From DATCRE01 sp035493595 (GTDB lineage: Bacteria > Bacteroidota > Bacteroidia > Cytophagales > Cyclobacteriaceae): 25,351 nucleotides of DNA. The notes under the pieces were generated by a model. That model was not told the DNA's origin and did no database searches. It worked only from the letters and a program-made list of their open reading frames with translations. Positions 7,989 through 15,481 of the stretch are shown here, piece after piece; the first letter of the stretch is position 1, and the number at the start of each line of letters is the position of its first letter. The position numbers and the translations under genes were made by a program. Where the stretch lies: NCBI GenBank assembly GCA_035493595.1, contig DATJHZ010000435.1, positions 1 through 25,351 of the forward strand, written 5' to 3'.

Positions 7989-8678
7989 ATGACTCAACAG
8001 GAAATTGAAAGGAGAACTATTTCTCATCTTTCTCAATACATAACAGATCATAAAAAAGAAACCATTGAAAAGGTACTTTCATTACGTACCAATCATGTTA
8101 CCATTGTATTAGAAGATATCTTTCAATCTCAAAATGCAAGTGCCGTTATTCGCACATGTGAATGCATGGGCTTACAGGATGTACACATCGTAGAAAATCT
8201 TAGCAAGTATCATCTCAACACCAGAGTTCTTAAAGGTGCTGACAAGTGGATGCATTTAGGTCGATACAAGAATGAAAATATAAACAACACCGAAGTGTGT
8301 TTTTCAAAACTACGAAGCGAAGGATATACGATATTGGCTACAGATCCAGGTGAAGATGGTCTGTCTATTCATGATATCGATCCGGTTGCCAATAAGCTTG
8401 CAGTTGTTTTTGGTAACGAGTTACGAGGCACATCGTCCTATGCCATTGAACATGCTGATCACAAAGTTAGAATACCCATGTTTGGCTTCACTGAAAGCCT
8501 GAATATATCCGTAAGCGTTGCTATATGCTTAAATAGCTTAATCACACGTTTGCGTTCATCGTCCATTAACTACGGATTGACAGATGAAGAAAAAGAAATT
8601 ATCCGCTTGAACTGGTATAGAAAAGTAGTACGTCGGTCAGACATCATTGAAAGAGAGTTTTTGCGTACAATTGAGTAA
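7989..8678 (+). CDS. SpoU/TrmH-family RNA 2'-O-ribose methyltransferase
   Basis: A 229-residue SPOUT-fold methyltransferase that would transfer a methyl group from S-adenosylmethionine to a ribose 2'-OH of tRNA or rRNA. The three SpoU motifs are present in order: motif 1 SQNASAVIRTCECMG, motif 2 LAVVFGNELRGTSSYAIEHAD and motif 3 RIPMFGFTESLNISVSVAICL, which form the knotted SAM site and the catalytic Arg. The N-terminal helical segment and C-terminal basic tail resemble TrmH, the enzyme for Gm18 of tRNA, so tRNA is the likeliest substrate. Exact position specificity cannot be read from sequence alone. The stop codon at 8676-8678 overlaps a -7 promoter-like box for the next gene. Confidence 0.9.
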   Translation: MTQQEIERRTISHLSQYITDHKKETIEKVLSLRTNHVTIVLEDIFQSQNASAVIRTCECMGLQDVHIVENLSKYHLNTRVLKGADKWMHLGRYKNENINNTEVCFSKLRSEGYTILATDPGEDGLSIHDIDPVANKLAVVFGNELRGTSSYAIEHADHKVRIPMFGFTESLNISVSVAICLNSLITRLRSSSINYGLTDEEKEIIRLNWYRKVVRRSDIIEREFLRTIE

Positions 8679-8683
8679 CTTTG
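8676..8683 (+). promoter_or_regulatory. Perfect TAnnTTTG -7 box (TAACTTTG) before the SanA-like gene
   Basis: TAACTTTG fits the Bacteroidota sigma-A -7 consensus exactly, and its first three bases are the stop codon of the methyltransferase gene. The next ATG (8706) lies 22 bases further on, giving a short leader. No TTG sits at the ideal -33 spacing (the nearest upstream are at 8661 and 8647), which lowers confidence. Confidence 0.45.
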
Positions 8684-8705
8684 TGTGTTGGCTGATAATT
8701 TTTAT

Positions 8706-9350
8706 ATGCGTTGGATTAAGCGATCCATTTTTTTTCTGCTTGTATTGTTCTTTCTTTTCCTGATACTAGGTAACATCTGGGTTGTTAAAAGCACTGAAAA
8801 TGAAGTTTATGCTGATTTAACAGAGTTACCCAATCACAGAGTAGCATTGGTGTTAGGAACAAGCCAGAGAACATCAAGTGGGTCATCAAACCAGTTTTTT
8901 GAGAATCGTATCGAGACCGCTGCGAAACTTTATAAAATGGGTAAGATCGATCATTTCATTTTAAGTGGAGATAATCGAACGATATTCTATAATGAGCCGT
9001 TAGCAATGCAAAAGGCGCTTATCAAGCTTGGTGTACCGGCTACAGCAATAACACTGGATTATGCGGGCCTTCGTACACTGGATTCCGTTGTAAGGGCAAA
9101 GGAAATTTTTGGGCAGACAAAAATTATTATCATAACACAACCTTTTCATAGCTACCGGGCTCTATTCATTAGTCATTTTTACAACATTGATGCTGTGGCA
9201 ATGGTGGCCGGTGAGCCTGATTACGATTATGCAATAAAAGTGAGAGTGCGTGAGTACTTCGCCAGGCCAAAAGCTATTTTGGATTTGTATGTTTTTAAAA
9301 CAGAACCAAGGTTTTTAGGTGAAAAAGAAGGTTTAAAAATTGCAATTTAA
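8706..9350 (+). CDS. SanA/ElyC/YdcF-family (DUF218) membrane protein
   Basis: A 214-residue inner-membrane protein. One N-terminal membrane anchor (about residues 5-27, FFLLVLFFLFLILGNIWVV) is followed by a DUF218 domain facing the periplasm. The domain motifs are RVALVLGTSQ, FENRIETAAKLYKMGKIDHFILSGDN, YNEPLAMQKALIKLGVP, DYAGLRTLDSVVRAKEIFG and ITQPFHSYRALFISH. SanA and ElyC affect cell-envelope integrity and resistance to vancomycin or other stress in Escherichia coli; the enzymatic reaction is not known to me. I placed the start at ATG 8706, where the basic residues and anchor begin, and not at GTG 8685, which overlaps a promoter-like box. Confidence 0.88.
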   Translation: MRWIKRSIFFLLVLFFLFLILGNIWVVKSTENEVYADLTELPNHRVALVLGTSQRTSSGSSNQFFENRIETAAKLYKMGKIDHFILSGDNRTIFYNEPLAMQKALIKLGVPATAITLDYAGLRTLDSVVRAKEIFGQTKIIIITQPFHSYRALFISHFYNIDAVAMVAGEPDYDYAIKVRVREYFARPKAILDLYVFKTEPRFLGEKEGLKIAI

Positions 9351-9426
9351 AATAGATTTAGTGACAGAACGTCTAATTAAAATAGGGCCCGACGTAACAA
9401 TCGGCATGGTTGAAGAGTTTAATTAT

Positions 9427-9434
9427 TATTTTTG
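9427..9434 (+). promoter_or_regulatory. TAnnTTTG -7 box (TATTTTTG) before the DUF5686 gene
   Basis: TATTTTTG matches the Bacteroidota -7 consensus and lies 16 bases before the GTG start at 9451, leaving a very short leader. A TTG at 9410-9412 is 14 bases upstream, closer than the usual spacing of about 17-20, so only the -7 half is convincing. Confidence 0.4.
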
Positions 9435-9450
9435 AAATCAAATTTATCTT

Positions 9451-11961
9451 GTGCAGAGAAGTATAGTTTTAAGATTTACAAGTTGTTTTTTATTCATTTT
9501 GGCTTTTCATCTGTCTTCTTGGGCACAAGAAACTATAGTGAAGGGTAAAATTACTGATTCCAATTCTGGCGATCCTATTCCATTTGCTAACCTTATTTTT
9601 AAAGGAACCACTATCGGTACTACAACAGATTTCGATGGCAATTATACGATCAGAACATCAAATCCTTCTGATTCACTCCAGGCTTCTTATATTGGGTATA
9701 AACCCAAACACAAAATTGTTCGTAAAGGCGAGACTCAGATCATAAATTTTCAATTAGAGGAGTTAGTTACAAATCTGCAGGAGTTTGTACTTGTAGCAGG
9801 AGAGAACCCGGCGTATCCTATTCTGAGAAAAGTGGTTAAGAACAAATCAAAAAATGATAAGCGCCAGCTTTCAGCTTACGAATACGATACTTACACTAAA
9901 ATCGAAATAGACGTTGATAACATGACGGATAAATTTCGTCAGCGAAAAGCCATAAAAAAAATTACACAAGTTTTAGATAGTGTTGAACGAATTGCTGGTG
10001 AAGATGGAAAACCTATTCTGCCACTTTTCATTTCAGAAAGCGTTTCAAAATTCTACTATCGTGATAACCCACAGTTAACAACAGAGAATATTCTGCATTC
10101 CAAAATTAATGGTGTTGGGGTTGAAGATGGAACCATGATCACACAGTTGATAGGAACATCTTTCCAGGATTATAATTTCTATGAAAACTGGTTAAGCGTA
10201 GTTCGTAAGGAATTTGTTTCTCCTATTGCAGATGGATGGCGTCTTTACTATGAGTACGATCTCACCGATAGTTTGATGGTGGATGGAGACTTCTGTTACC
10301 GCATTGACTTTTTTCCAAAGAGTAAACAACAATTAGCTTTTGAAGGAACCATCTGGATTACGAAAGCTGAGTATGCCCTGAAACAAATAGACGCTTCAAT
10401 TGGTAAAGAAGCTGATTTAAACTTTATCGAGAAGATTCGAATTCAACAGGAGTCTGATAAAGTTGAAAGCGGAGCATGGATTCCCATTAAGAACCGGGTG
10501 CTGATTGATGTTAGCGAAGTTACTAAGTTCTCAGCCGGTATGTTGGCTAAGTTCTATACATCCAATAAAAATATTGTTGTTAATAAACCATATAAGCCAT
10601 CGTTTTATTCTCATCCCATTGTTGCTGCAGAAGACTCCAGACTTCATGAAGAAGAAGAGTTCTGGGATACACTTCGCCACGAAGCTCTAAGTGAAACGGA
10701 GAGGAATGTTTATAAAATGATTGATACGCTTCAAAACATTCCAATTGTTAGAACATACACTGATATCATAAAAGTAGTGATTGATGGATACTACAATACA
10801 GGTAAAATTGAAGTAGGTCCTTACCTCGGTGTTGTTGCCTGGAATAATATTGAAGGTTTCAGAATACAAGGTGGTTTCAAAACTAATATCAAGTTTAGTG
10901 ATAAGTGGGTTTTTGGAGGCCAGCTAGCCTACGGATTTAAAGATGAAAAAATTAAGTACTCAGCAACGATTCAAAATATTTTATCAAAGAAACATTGGAC
11001 CACAGCGTCCTTTCGTGTTCGAAGTGATATAGCCAAACTTGGTGTTGATGATGAAGCGTTGGCTGATAATCCTCTGTTCCTGACAGCTACTCGCTGGGGG
11101 ATTTTCAGAAGAGGATATTATTTTGATGAATACAGAGCCGCTTTTCAGCGAGAACTTTTCAAAGGTTTTACCCAGAAAGTATCCTTAAGACATTGGACTT
11201 TTGATCCTACTTATAATTTCGGGTTCAAGCAAGATCCTCTTAACGGAACGAACGTCGCAGAGGTGTTTCAATCATCCGAAATATCATTTGAGTCACGTTT
11301 TGCAAAAGATGAGCTGTTCATTCAGGATGACAACGAACGGATAAGTCTTGGCGCTGATAAGTGGCCCATATTGACAATGCGCTATACTCATGGTATTAAA
11401 GGTTTTTTAGGAAGCGATTTTGAATTTGATAAACTTAGATTCAGTGTATTCAAAAGAATTAAAGCTGGTCCATTAGGGATAGGATACCTGACAGTTTCAG
11501 GTGATTATGTTTTTAACACAATTCCATATCCATTGTTGTCCTTGCATTTAGGTAATCAGTCGCCGATTTATTCATCAGTTACCTTTAACCTTATGAATTA
11601 CGGTGAGTTTGCCAGCGATCATTTTGTGGCCGTTCAGTATCGCCAATATCTGGAAGGTTTCCTTGTGAACAGAATACCCCTGATACAAAAACTTAAGTGG
11701 CGCCTATTGGGTACGGCCAACGTAATTTATGGAGGTATGCGAGGCGCTAATCGGAACCTGATGTCAGACGTCAACAGCTCAAATGAGCCAGCATTAAAAC
11801 CTGGATACTTTTCGAATGGCAAACCATACATAGAAGTTGGTTATGGCGTAGAAAACATCTTCAAATTTCTTCGCGTTGATTTTGTTCATCGCCTTTCCTA
11901 TCTGGATAATAAAGACGTCAGAAACTTCGGTATTCTTTTCTCGGCACAATTTCAACTCTAG
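9451..11961 (+). CDS. DUF5686 outer-membrane protein with carboxypeptidase-like regulatory domain
   Basis: An 836-residue exported protein. Residues 1-26 are a signal peptide ending SSWAQ. Residues about 28-110 form a CarboxypepD_reg-like beta-sandwich (VKGKITDSNSGDPIPFANL, GTTTDFDGNYTI, ASYIGYK), the module also found on TonB-dependent receptors. After LEELVTNLQEFVLVAGENPAYPILRKVV the rest matches the DUF5686 family, with a large C-terminal region of alternating aromatic strands that should form an outer-membrane barrel (for example GYGVENIFKFLRVDF and the final FGILFSAQFQL). There is no TonB plug domain, so it is not a SusC-type transporter. Its function is unknown; such proteins are common in Bacteroidota. 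The GTG start at 9451 directly precedes a normal signal peptide. It is a single gene between the SanA-like gene and thrS. Confidence 0.87.
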   Translation: MQRSIVLRFTSCFLFILAFHLSSWAQETIVKGKITDSNSGDPIPFANLIFKGTTIGTTTDFDGNYTIRTSNPSDSLQASYIGYKPKHKIVRKGETQIINFQLEELVTNLQEFVLVAGENPAYPILRKVVKNKSKNDKRQLSAYEYDTYTKIEIDVDNMTDKFRQRKAIKKITQVLDSVERIAGEDGKPILPLFISESVSKFYYRDNPQLTTENILHSKINGVGVEDGTMITQLIGTSFQDYNFYENWLSVVRKEFVSPIADGWRLYYEYDLTDSLMVDGDFCYRIDFFPKSKQQLAFEGTIWITKAEYALKQIDASIGKEADLNFIEKIRIQQESDKVESGAWIPIKNRVLIDVSEVTKFSAGMLAKFYTSNKNIVVNKPYKPSFYSHPIVAAEDSRLHEEEEFWDTLRHEALSETERNVYKMIDTLQNIPIVRTYTDIIKVVIDGYYNTGKIEVGPYLGVVAWNNIEGFRIQGGFKTNIKFSDKWVFGGQLAYGFKDEKIKYSATIQNILSKKHWTTASFRVRSDIAKLGVDDEALADNPLFLTATRWGIFRRGYYFDEYRAAFQRELFKGFTQKVSLRHWTFDPTYNFGFKQDPLNGTNVAEVFQSSEISFESRFAKDELFIQDDNERISLGADKWPILTMRYTHGIKGFLGSDFEFDKLRFSVFKRIKAGPLGIGYLTVSGDYVFNTIPYPLLSLHLGNQSPIYSSVTFNLMNYGEFASDHFVAVQYRQYLEGFLVNRIPLIQKLKWRLLGTANVIYGGMRGANRNLMSDVNSSNEPALKPGYFSNGKPYIEVGYGVENIFKFLRVDFVHRLSYLDNKDVRNFGILFSAQFQL

Positions 11962-12010
11962 TCCTCAAAGTACTTTTATCGGCTTAACTTAAGGCAATAC
12001 GAGCGGAAAA

Positions 12011-12027
12011 TAGCATATTTGCAGCCT
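12011..12027 (+). promoter_or_regulatory. Putative -7 region before thrS, containing ATATTTGCAGCCT
   Basis: The octamer CATATTTG (12014-12021) differs from TAnnTTTG at one position. It sits 18 bases before ATG 12040. The 13 bases ATATTTGCAGCCT (12015-12027) recur in front of infC. I find no clear -33 TTG. Confidence 0.4.
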
Positions 12028-12039
12028 GAATTTTTTAGT

Positions 12040-13980
12040 ATGAGTTCGATTAAGATTATGTTGCCTGATGGATCATCACGAGAATATCCAAAAGGTGTAA
12101 AGGGAATTGAGATTGCTCAGAGCATTAGCGAAGGCTTAGCTCGGGTTTCATTGGCTATTGAGGTTGATGGAGAGGTTTGGGACTTGTCTCGCCCAATTGA
12201 AAAAGATGCTTCCATTAAAATCCTCACATGGAATGATAAATCTGGTAAAACAACATTCTGGCATTCTTCAGCTCACTTATTAGCAGAAGCTCTGGAAGAA
12301 TTATATCCTGGTATAAAATTCGGAATTGGTCCTGCAATTGAAAGTGGGTTCTATTATGATGTTGATTTGGGTGGCAGATCTTTCGGCGAAGATGACCTGG
12401 CGCGCATTGAGAGTAAGGTGAAAGAACTTGCAAAAAAGGAAAGTGTATATCTTCGCAAAGATGTTTCCAAAGCTGAAGCTCTTGATTACTTCACCAAGAA
12501 GGGAGATCCTTATAAATTAGAATTGATCAACGGACTTCAGGATGGACAAATTACCTTTTATGAACAAGGTAATTTTGTTGATTTATGTAAAGGTCCTCAT
12601 ATACCGCATACAGGTTTTATAAAAGCAGTTAAGATTCTCAACATTGCTGGTGCTTACTGGCGCGGTGATGAGAAGAACAAGATGTTAACTCGCATCTATG
12701 GCATTACTTTTCCTAAACAAAAGGAACTTGAAGAGTATTTATTCCTTTTAGAAGAAGCTAAAAAACGTGACCATAGAAAACTTGGAAAAGAGCTTGAACT
12801 ATTCGGCTTTTCTGAAAAGGTTGGCATGGGGCTTCCGTTATGGTTGCCTAAGGGTACAATCCTTCGTGAACGCTTAGAGCAGTTTTTGAGAAAGGCCCAG
12901 ATTAAAGCTGGCTATGATCCTGTAGTAACACCACATATAGGTTCTAAGTCTCTTTATGTAACCTCTGGTCACTATGAAAAGTATGGCAAGGATTCATTTC
13001 AGCCAATTCATACACCTGACGAAAATGAAGAGTTTCTTTTGAAGCCAATGAACTGTCCTCACCATTGTGAGATCTATAAACTGAAGCCAAGGTCTTATCG
13101 TGATCTTCCTGTTAGGTTAGCGGAGTTTGGAACAGTTTATCGCTATGAGCAGAGTGGTGAACTTCATGGTTTAACACGCGTTCGTGGATTTACTCAAGAT
13201 GATGCCCATATCTTCTGTAGACCAGATCAGGTAAAGGATGAGTTCATTAAGGTAATTGATCTTGTGTTGCTTGTTTTTAAAACTTTAGGTTTCGAAAACT
13301 TCACCGCACAAGTTTCATTGAGAGATCCTGAGAACAAACAGAAATATATTGGAGAAGATCATCTCTGGGAAAAGGCTGAACGTGAGATTCAGGAGGCTGC
13401 AGATGAGCGTGGTTTGAAAACTGTTTCTGTGAAAGGTGAGGCTGCTTTCTATGGTCCTAAACTTGACTTCATGGTTAGAGACGCACTTAACAGAAGCTGG
13501 CAGTTGGGAACTATCCAGGTTGACTATCAACTTCCTCAGCGTTTTGAATTGGAATATGTCGGATCAGATAATCAGAAACATACACCGGTAATGATTCACA
13601 GAGCACCATTTGGTTCTCTCGAGCGTTTCGTTGCCGTATTGATTGAGCATTGTGCTGGTAATTTCCCGCTTTGGCTTGCGCCAGATCAGATTGCTGTACT
13701 TCCAATTTCTGAGCGTTTCAGCGAATATGCAAAAAGTGTTTATGACCAGCTTAAGGCTCAGGATATCAGGGGTATACTAGATGAACGTGATGAGAAAATC
13801 GGAAGAAAAATCAGGGATGCAGAAACCAAAAAAATACCCTATATGCTTATCGTAGGAGAGCGTGAAGCAGCAGAAGGTATGGTTGCTGTGCGCAGGCACG
13901 GTGAGGGTGATCAGGGCAGTATTTCTTTGGAAGAATTCATCAGTAAATTCAAGAAAGAGGCAGATGTTTCAAATGGATAA
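12040..13980 (+). CDS. thrS: Threonine-tRNA ligase
   Basis: This class II synthetase charges tRNA-Thr with threonine in the cytoplasm. The product has 646 residues, close to the 642 of the Escherichia coli enzyme. It has an N-terminal TGS domain (IKIMLPDGSSREYPKGVKG), an editing domain with HSSAH, GFYYDV and FVDLCKGPHIPHTG, a catalytic core, and a C-terminal anticodon-binding domain (LPISERFSEYAKSVYDQL, DERDEKIGRKIRDAE). Zinc ligands are visible as the Cys of MNCPHH and the His residues of DDAHIF and MIHRAP. Motif 2 is RLAEFGTVYRYEQSG; motif 3 is HRAPFGSLERF. The frame also opens at TTG 12019, but ATG 12040 gives the normal N-terminus. infC, rpmI and rplT follow in the classical order. Confidence 0.97.
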   Translation: MSSIKIMLPDGSSREYPKGVKGIEIAQSISEGLARVSLAIEVDGEVWDLSRPIEKDASIKILTWNDKSGKTTFWHSSAHLLAEALEELYPGIKFGIGPAIESGFYYDVDLGGRSFGEDDLARIESKVKELAKKESVYLRKDVSKAEALDYFTKKGDPYKLELINGLQDGQITFYEQGNFVDLCKGPHIPHTGFIKAVKILNIAGAYWRGDEKNKMLTRIYGITFPKQKELEEYLFLLEEAKKRDHRKLGKELELFGFSEKVGMGLPLWLPKGTILRERLEQFLRKAQIKAGYDPVVTPHIGSKSLYVTSGHYEKYGKDSFQPIHTPDENEEFLLKPMNCPHHCEIYKLKPRSYRDLPVRLAEFGTVYRYEQSGELHGLTRVRGFTQDDAHIFCRPDQVKDEFIKVIDLVLLVFKTLGFENFTAQVSLRDPENKQKYIGEDHLWEKAEREIQEAADERGLKTVSVKGEAAFYGPKLDFMVRDALNRSWQLGTIQVDYQLPQRFELEYVGSDNQKHTPVMIHRAPFGSLERFVAVLIEHCAGNFPLWLAPDQIAVLPISERFSEYAKSVYDQLKAQDIRGILDERDEKIGRKIRDAETKKIPYMLIVGEREAAEGMVAVRRHGEGDQGSISLEEFISKFKKEADVSNG

Positions 13981-14010
13981 CCTATAATTCTGGTTATTTA
14001 AGTATATGTT

Positions 14011-14045
14011 TTGATTATTGATAATAATACCGATATTTGCAGCCT
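14011..14045 (+). promoter_or_regulatory. infC: Putative promoter before infC
   Basis: TTG at 14011-14013 and GATATTTG at 14032-14039 are separated by 18 bases, close to the Bacteroidota -33/-7 arrangement, with one mismatch in the -7 box. Bases 14033-14045 repeat the 13-base string seen before thrS. Transcription would begin near 14046, just ahead of the infC reading frame, so infC may be made separately from thrS as well as with it. Confidence 0.45.
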
Positions 14046-14111
14046 ATTTTGTAAAATTTAAATAAAAAGAGTATCAACAACAGTAGTAGCAGACCCAGTT
14101 TTAACAGACCT

Positions 14112-14648
14112 GTGCGTAGGGGGCCACAGAGGCCAGAAGAACCGTATCGCATAAATGAAAGGATTACAGCCCAACGTGTTAGGGTTGTGGGTGAGAATGT
14201 CACAGTCGATGTTTATCCTATCCAGCAAGCTATCAAAATGGCTCAGGATCAGGGATTAGACTTAGTTGAGATTTCTCCAAATGCAGATCCTCCGGTATGC
14301 AAAGTAGTTGATTACTCGAAGTTTAAATACGAGCAAAAGAAGAAGCAAAAGGAGATCAAGTCCAAAGCTATTAAGGTTGTTATCAAGGAGATACGCTTTG
14401 GTCCGAATACAGATGAACATGATTTCAATTTTAAATTGAAACATGCTGAAAACTTTTTGCAAGAGGGTGCTAAGGTTAAAGCCACAGTGTTCTTCCCCGG
14501 AAGAACGATTATTTATAAGGAACGTGGTGAGATTTTGTTGCTCAAGTTTGCTCAAGGACTAGAGGATCATGGTAAGGTTGAACAACTTCCAAGATTAGAA
14601 GGTAAACGCATGAGTTTAATGATCATGCCGAAAGGAGTTAAAAAGTAA
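14112..14648 (+). CDS. infC: Translation initiation factor IF-3, start uncertain
   Basis: IF-3 binds the 30S subunit, checks initiator pairing and prevents premature subunit joining. The 178-residue frame from GTG 14112 contains the N-terminal domain (EEPYRINERITAQRVRVVGEN, GLDLVEISPNADPPVCKVVDY), a Lys-rich linker (QKKKQKEIKSKAIK) and the C-terminal domain (EIRFGPNTDEHDFNFKLKHAENFL, VFFPGRTI, GKVEQLPRLEGKRMSLMI). No ATG occurs before the conserved region. The same frame stays open back to a stop at 14052-14054 and encodes a further Ser/Asn/Arg/Pro stretch (from INNSSSRPSFNRP) beginning at an ATC at 14073. infC is well known for non-AUG starts used for self-repression, so 14073 is a real alternative. 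It stands between thrS and rpmI as usual. Confidence 0.93.
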   Translation: MRRGPQRPEEPYRINERITAQRVRVVGENVTVDVYPIQQAIKMAQDQGLDLVEISPNADPPVCKVVDYSKFKYEQKKKQKEIKSKAIKVVIKEIRFGPNTDEHDFNFKLKHAENFLQEGAKVKATVFFPGRTIIYKERGEILLLKFAQGLEDHGKVEQLPRLEGKRMSLMIMPKGVKK

Positions 14649-14670
14649 TTACGATTTTAATTTATATAAA

Positions 14671-14865
14671 ATGCCTAAGTTAAAAACAAAATCAGGAGCC
14701 AAGAAGCGATTCAAAATCACGGGCACTGGTAAGATTAAGTTCAAGCATGCTTTTAAAAACCACATCCTGACTAAAAAGGAGACCAAGCAAAAGAGGAGAC
14801 TCGGAAATATGGGCTTGGTGAATAAGTCAGATATGGCCAATGTAAAGGCTATGTTAGTTCTTTAA
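14671..14865 (+). CDS. rpmI: 50S ribosomal protein L35
   Basis: A 64-residue basic protein of the large ribosomal subunit. It shows the family signature MPKLKTKSGAKKRFKITGTG at the N-terminus followed by KIKFKHAFKNHILTKKETKQKRRL, and has the normal family length. ATG 14671 starts 22 bases after the infC stop, and rplT follows 78 bases downstream. This is the conserved infC-rpmI-rplT order, so the genes are very likely one transcript. In Escherichia coli and Bacillus the L35/L20 genes are repressed by L20 binding the leader; I cannot identify such a site here. Confidence 0.97.
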   Translation: MPKLKTKSGAKKRFKITGTGKIKFKHAFKNHILTKKETKQKRRLGNMGLVNKSDMANVKAMLVL

Positions 14866-14943
14866 TGGTTCTATGTTTAACCCGATTTTTGGCCCAAAAG
14901 ATTTCTTGAAAAAGAAACGCCAAACGTCAAAATGTAACACAAA

Positions 14944-15288
14944 ATGCCAAGATCAGTAAACAATGTAGCCTCAAGAGCAAAGAGAAAACGCATCTTGAAG
15001 CTGGCCAAAGGTTTCTTTGGTCGTAAGAAAAATGTCTGGACAGTAGCTAAAAACGCTGTTGAAAAAGGTTTAGGTTATGCCTACCGCGACAGAAAACAGA
15101 AGAAAAGAGAATTCAGAGCTGTTTGGATTCAGCGTATCAGTGCTGGTGCAAGAATTCACGGAATGTCTTACTCTCAATTAATGGGTAGCTTAAAGAAATC
15201 AGGTGTTGATTTGAACCGCAAGGTTTTAGCTGACTTAGCAATGAATCATCCTCAAGCATTTGAGGCTGTTATCAAGAAAGTGAAGTAA
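14944..15288 (+). CDS. rplT: 50S ribosomal protein L20
   Basis: A 114-residue basic protein needed early in assembly of the large ribosomal subunit. It has the conserved RSVNNVASRAKRKRILKLA, the GFFGRKKNVWTVAKNAVEK segment, YAYRDRKQKKREFRAVWIQR and the C-terminal domain beginning SYSQLMGSLKKSGVDLNRKV. Length is normal. It is the last gene of the thrS-infC-rpmI-rplT cluster and is followed 25 bases later by a strong terminator. L20 commonly represses its own operon by binding mRNA. Confidence 0.97.
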   Translation: MPRSVNNVASRAKRKRILKLAKGFFGRKKNVWTVAKNAVEKGLGYAYRDRKQKKREFRAVWIQRISAGARIHGMSYSQLMGSLKKSGVDLNRKVLADLAMNHPQAFEAVIKKVK

Positions 15289-15313
15289 TACTTATTTTCT
15301 AAGTAATATCGAG

Positions 15314-15338
15314 AAAAAGGGCTTTAAGCCCTTTTTTT
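15314..15338 (+). terminator. Intrinsic terminator after rplT
   Basis: AAAAAGGGCTT pairs with AAGCCCTTTTT, followed directly by a run of T residues. GC pairs at the stem core and the T-tract make this a textbook intrinsic terminator. The A-run opposite the T-run might also let it act on the other strand, but no minus-strand gene ends here. Confidence 0.9.
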
Positions 15339-15481
15339 GTTTTTGTGAGTTTTACACTTTAAATTGAGGATATTATTTTTTTGTCTTAATCAGGGTATAG
15401 ATATTTTTTTAACTATTGCAGAGTGTATAATTTACTTATTCGCCCTCAATTATTTAACTTTCAAGTTACCAACGGATTACC

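Noticed and set aside
9340..9435. 31-codon frame from TTG 9340 ending just before the DUF5686 gene
   Set aside because: It overlaps the 3' end of the SanA-like gene and the likely promoter; too short and without a plausible start signal.
13977..13997. Hairpin ATAACC / GGTTAT at the end of thrS as a terminator
   Set aside because: A six-pair AT-rich stem without a T-run; too weak to call.
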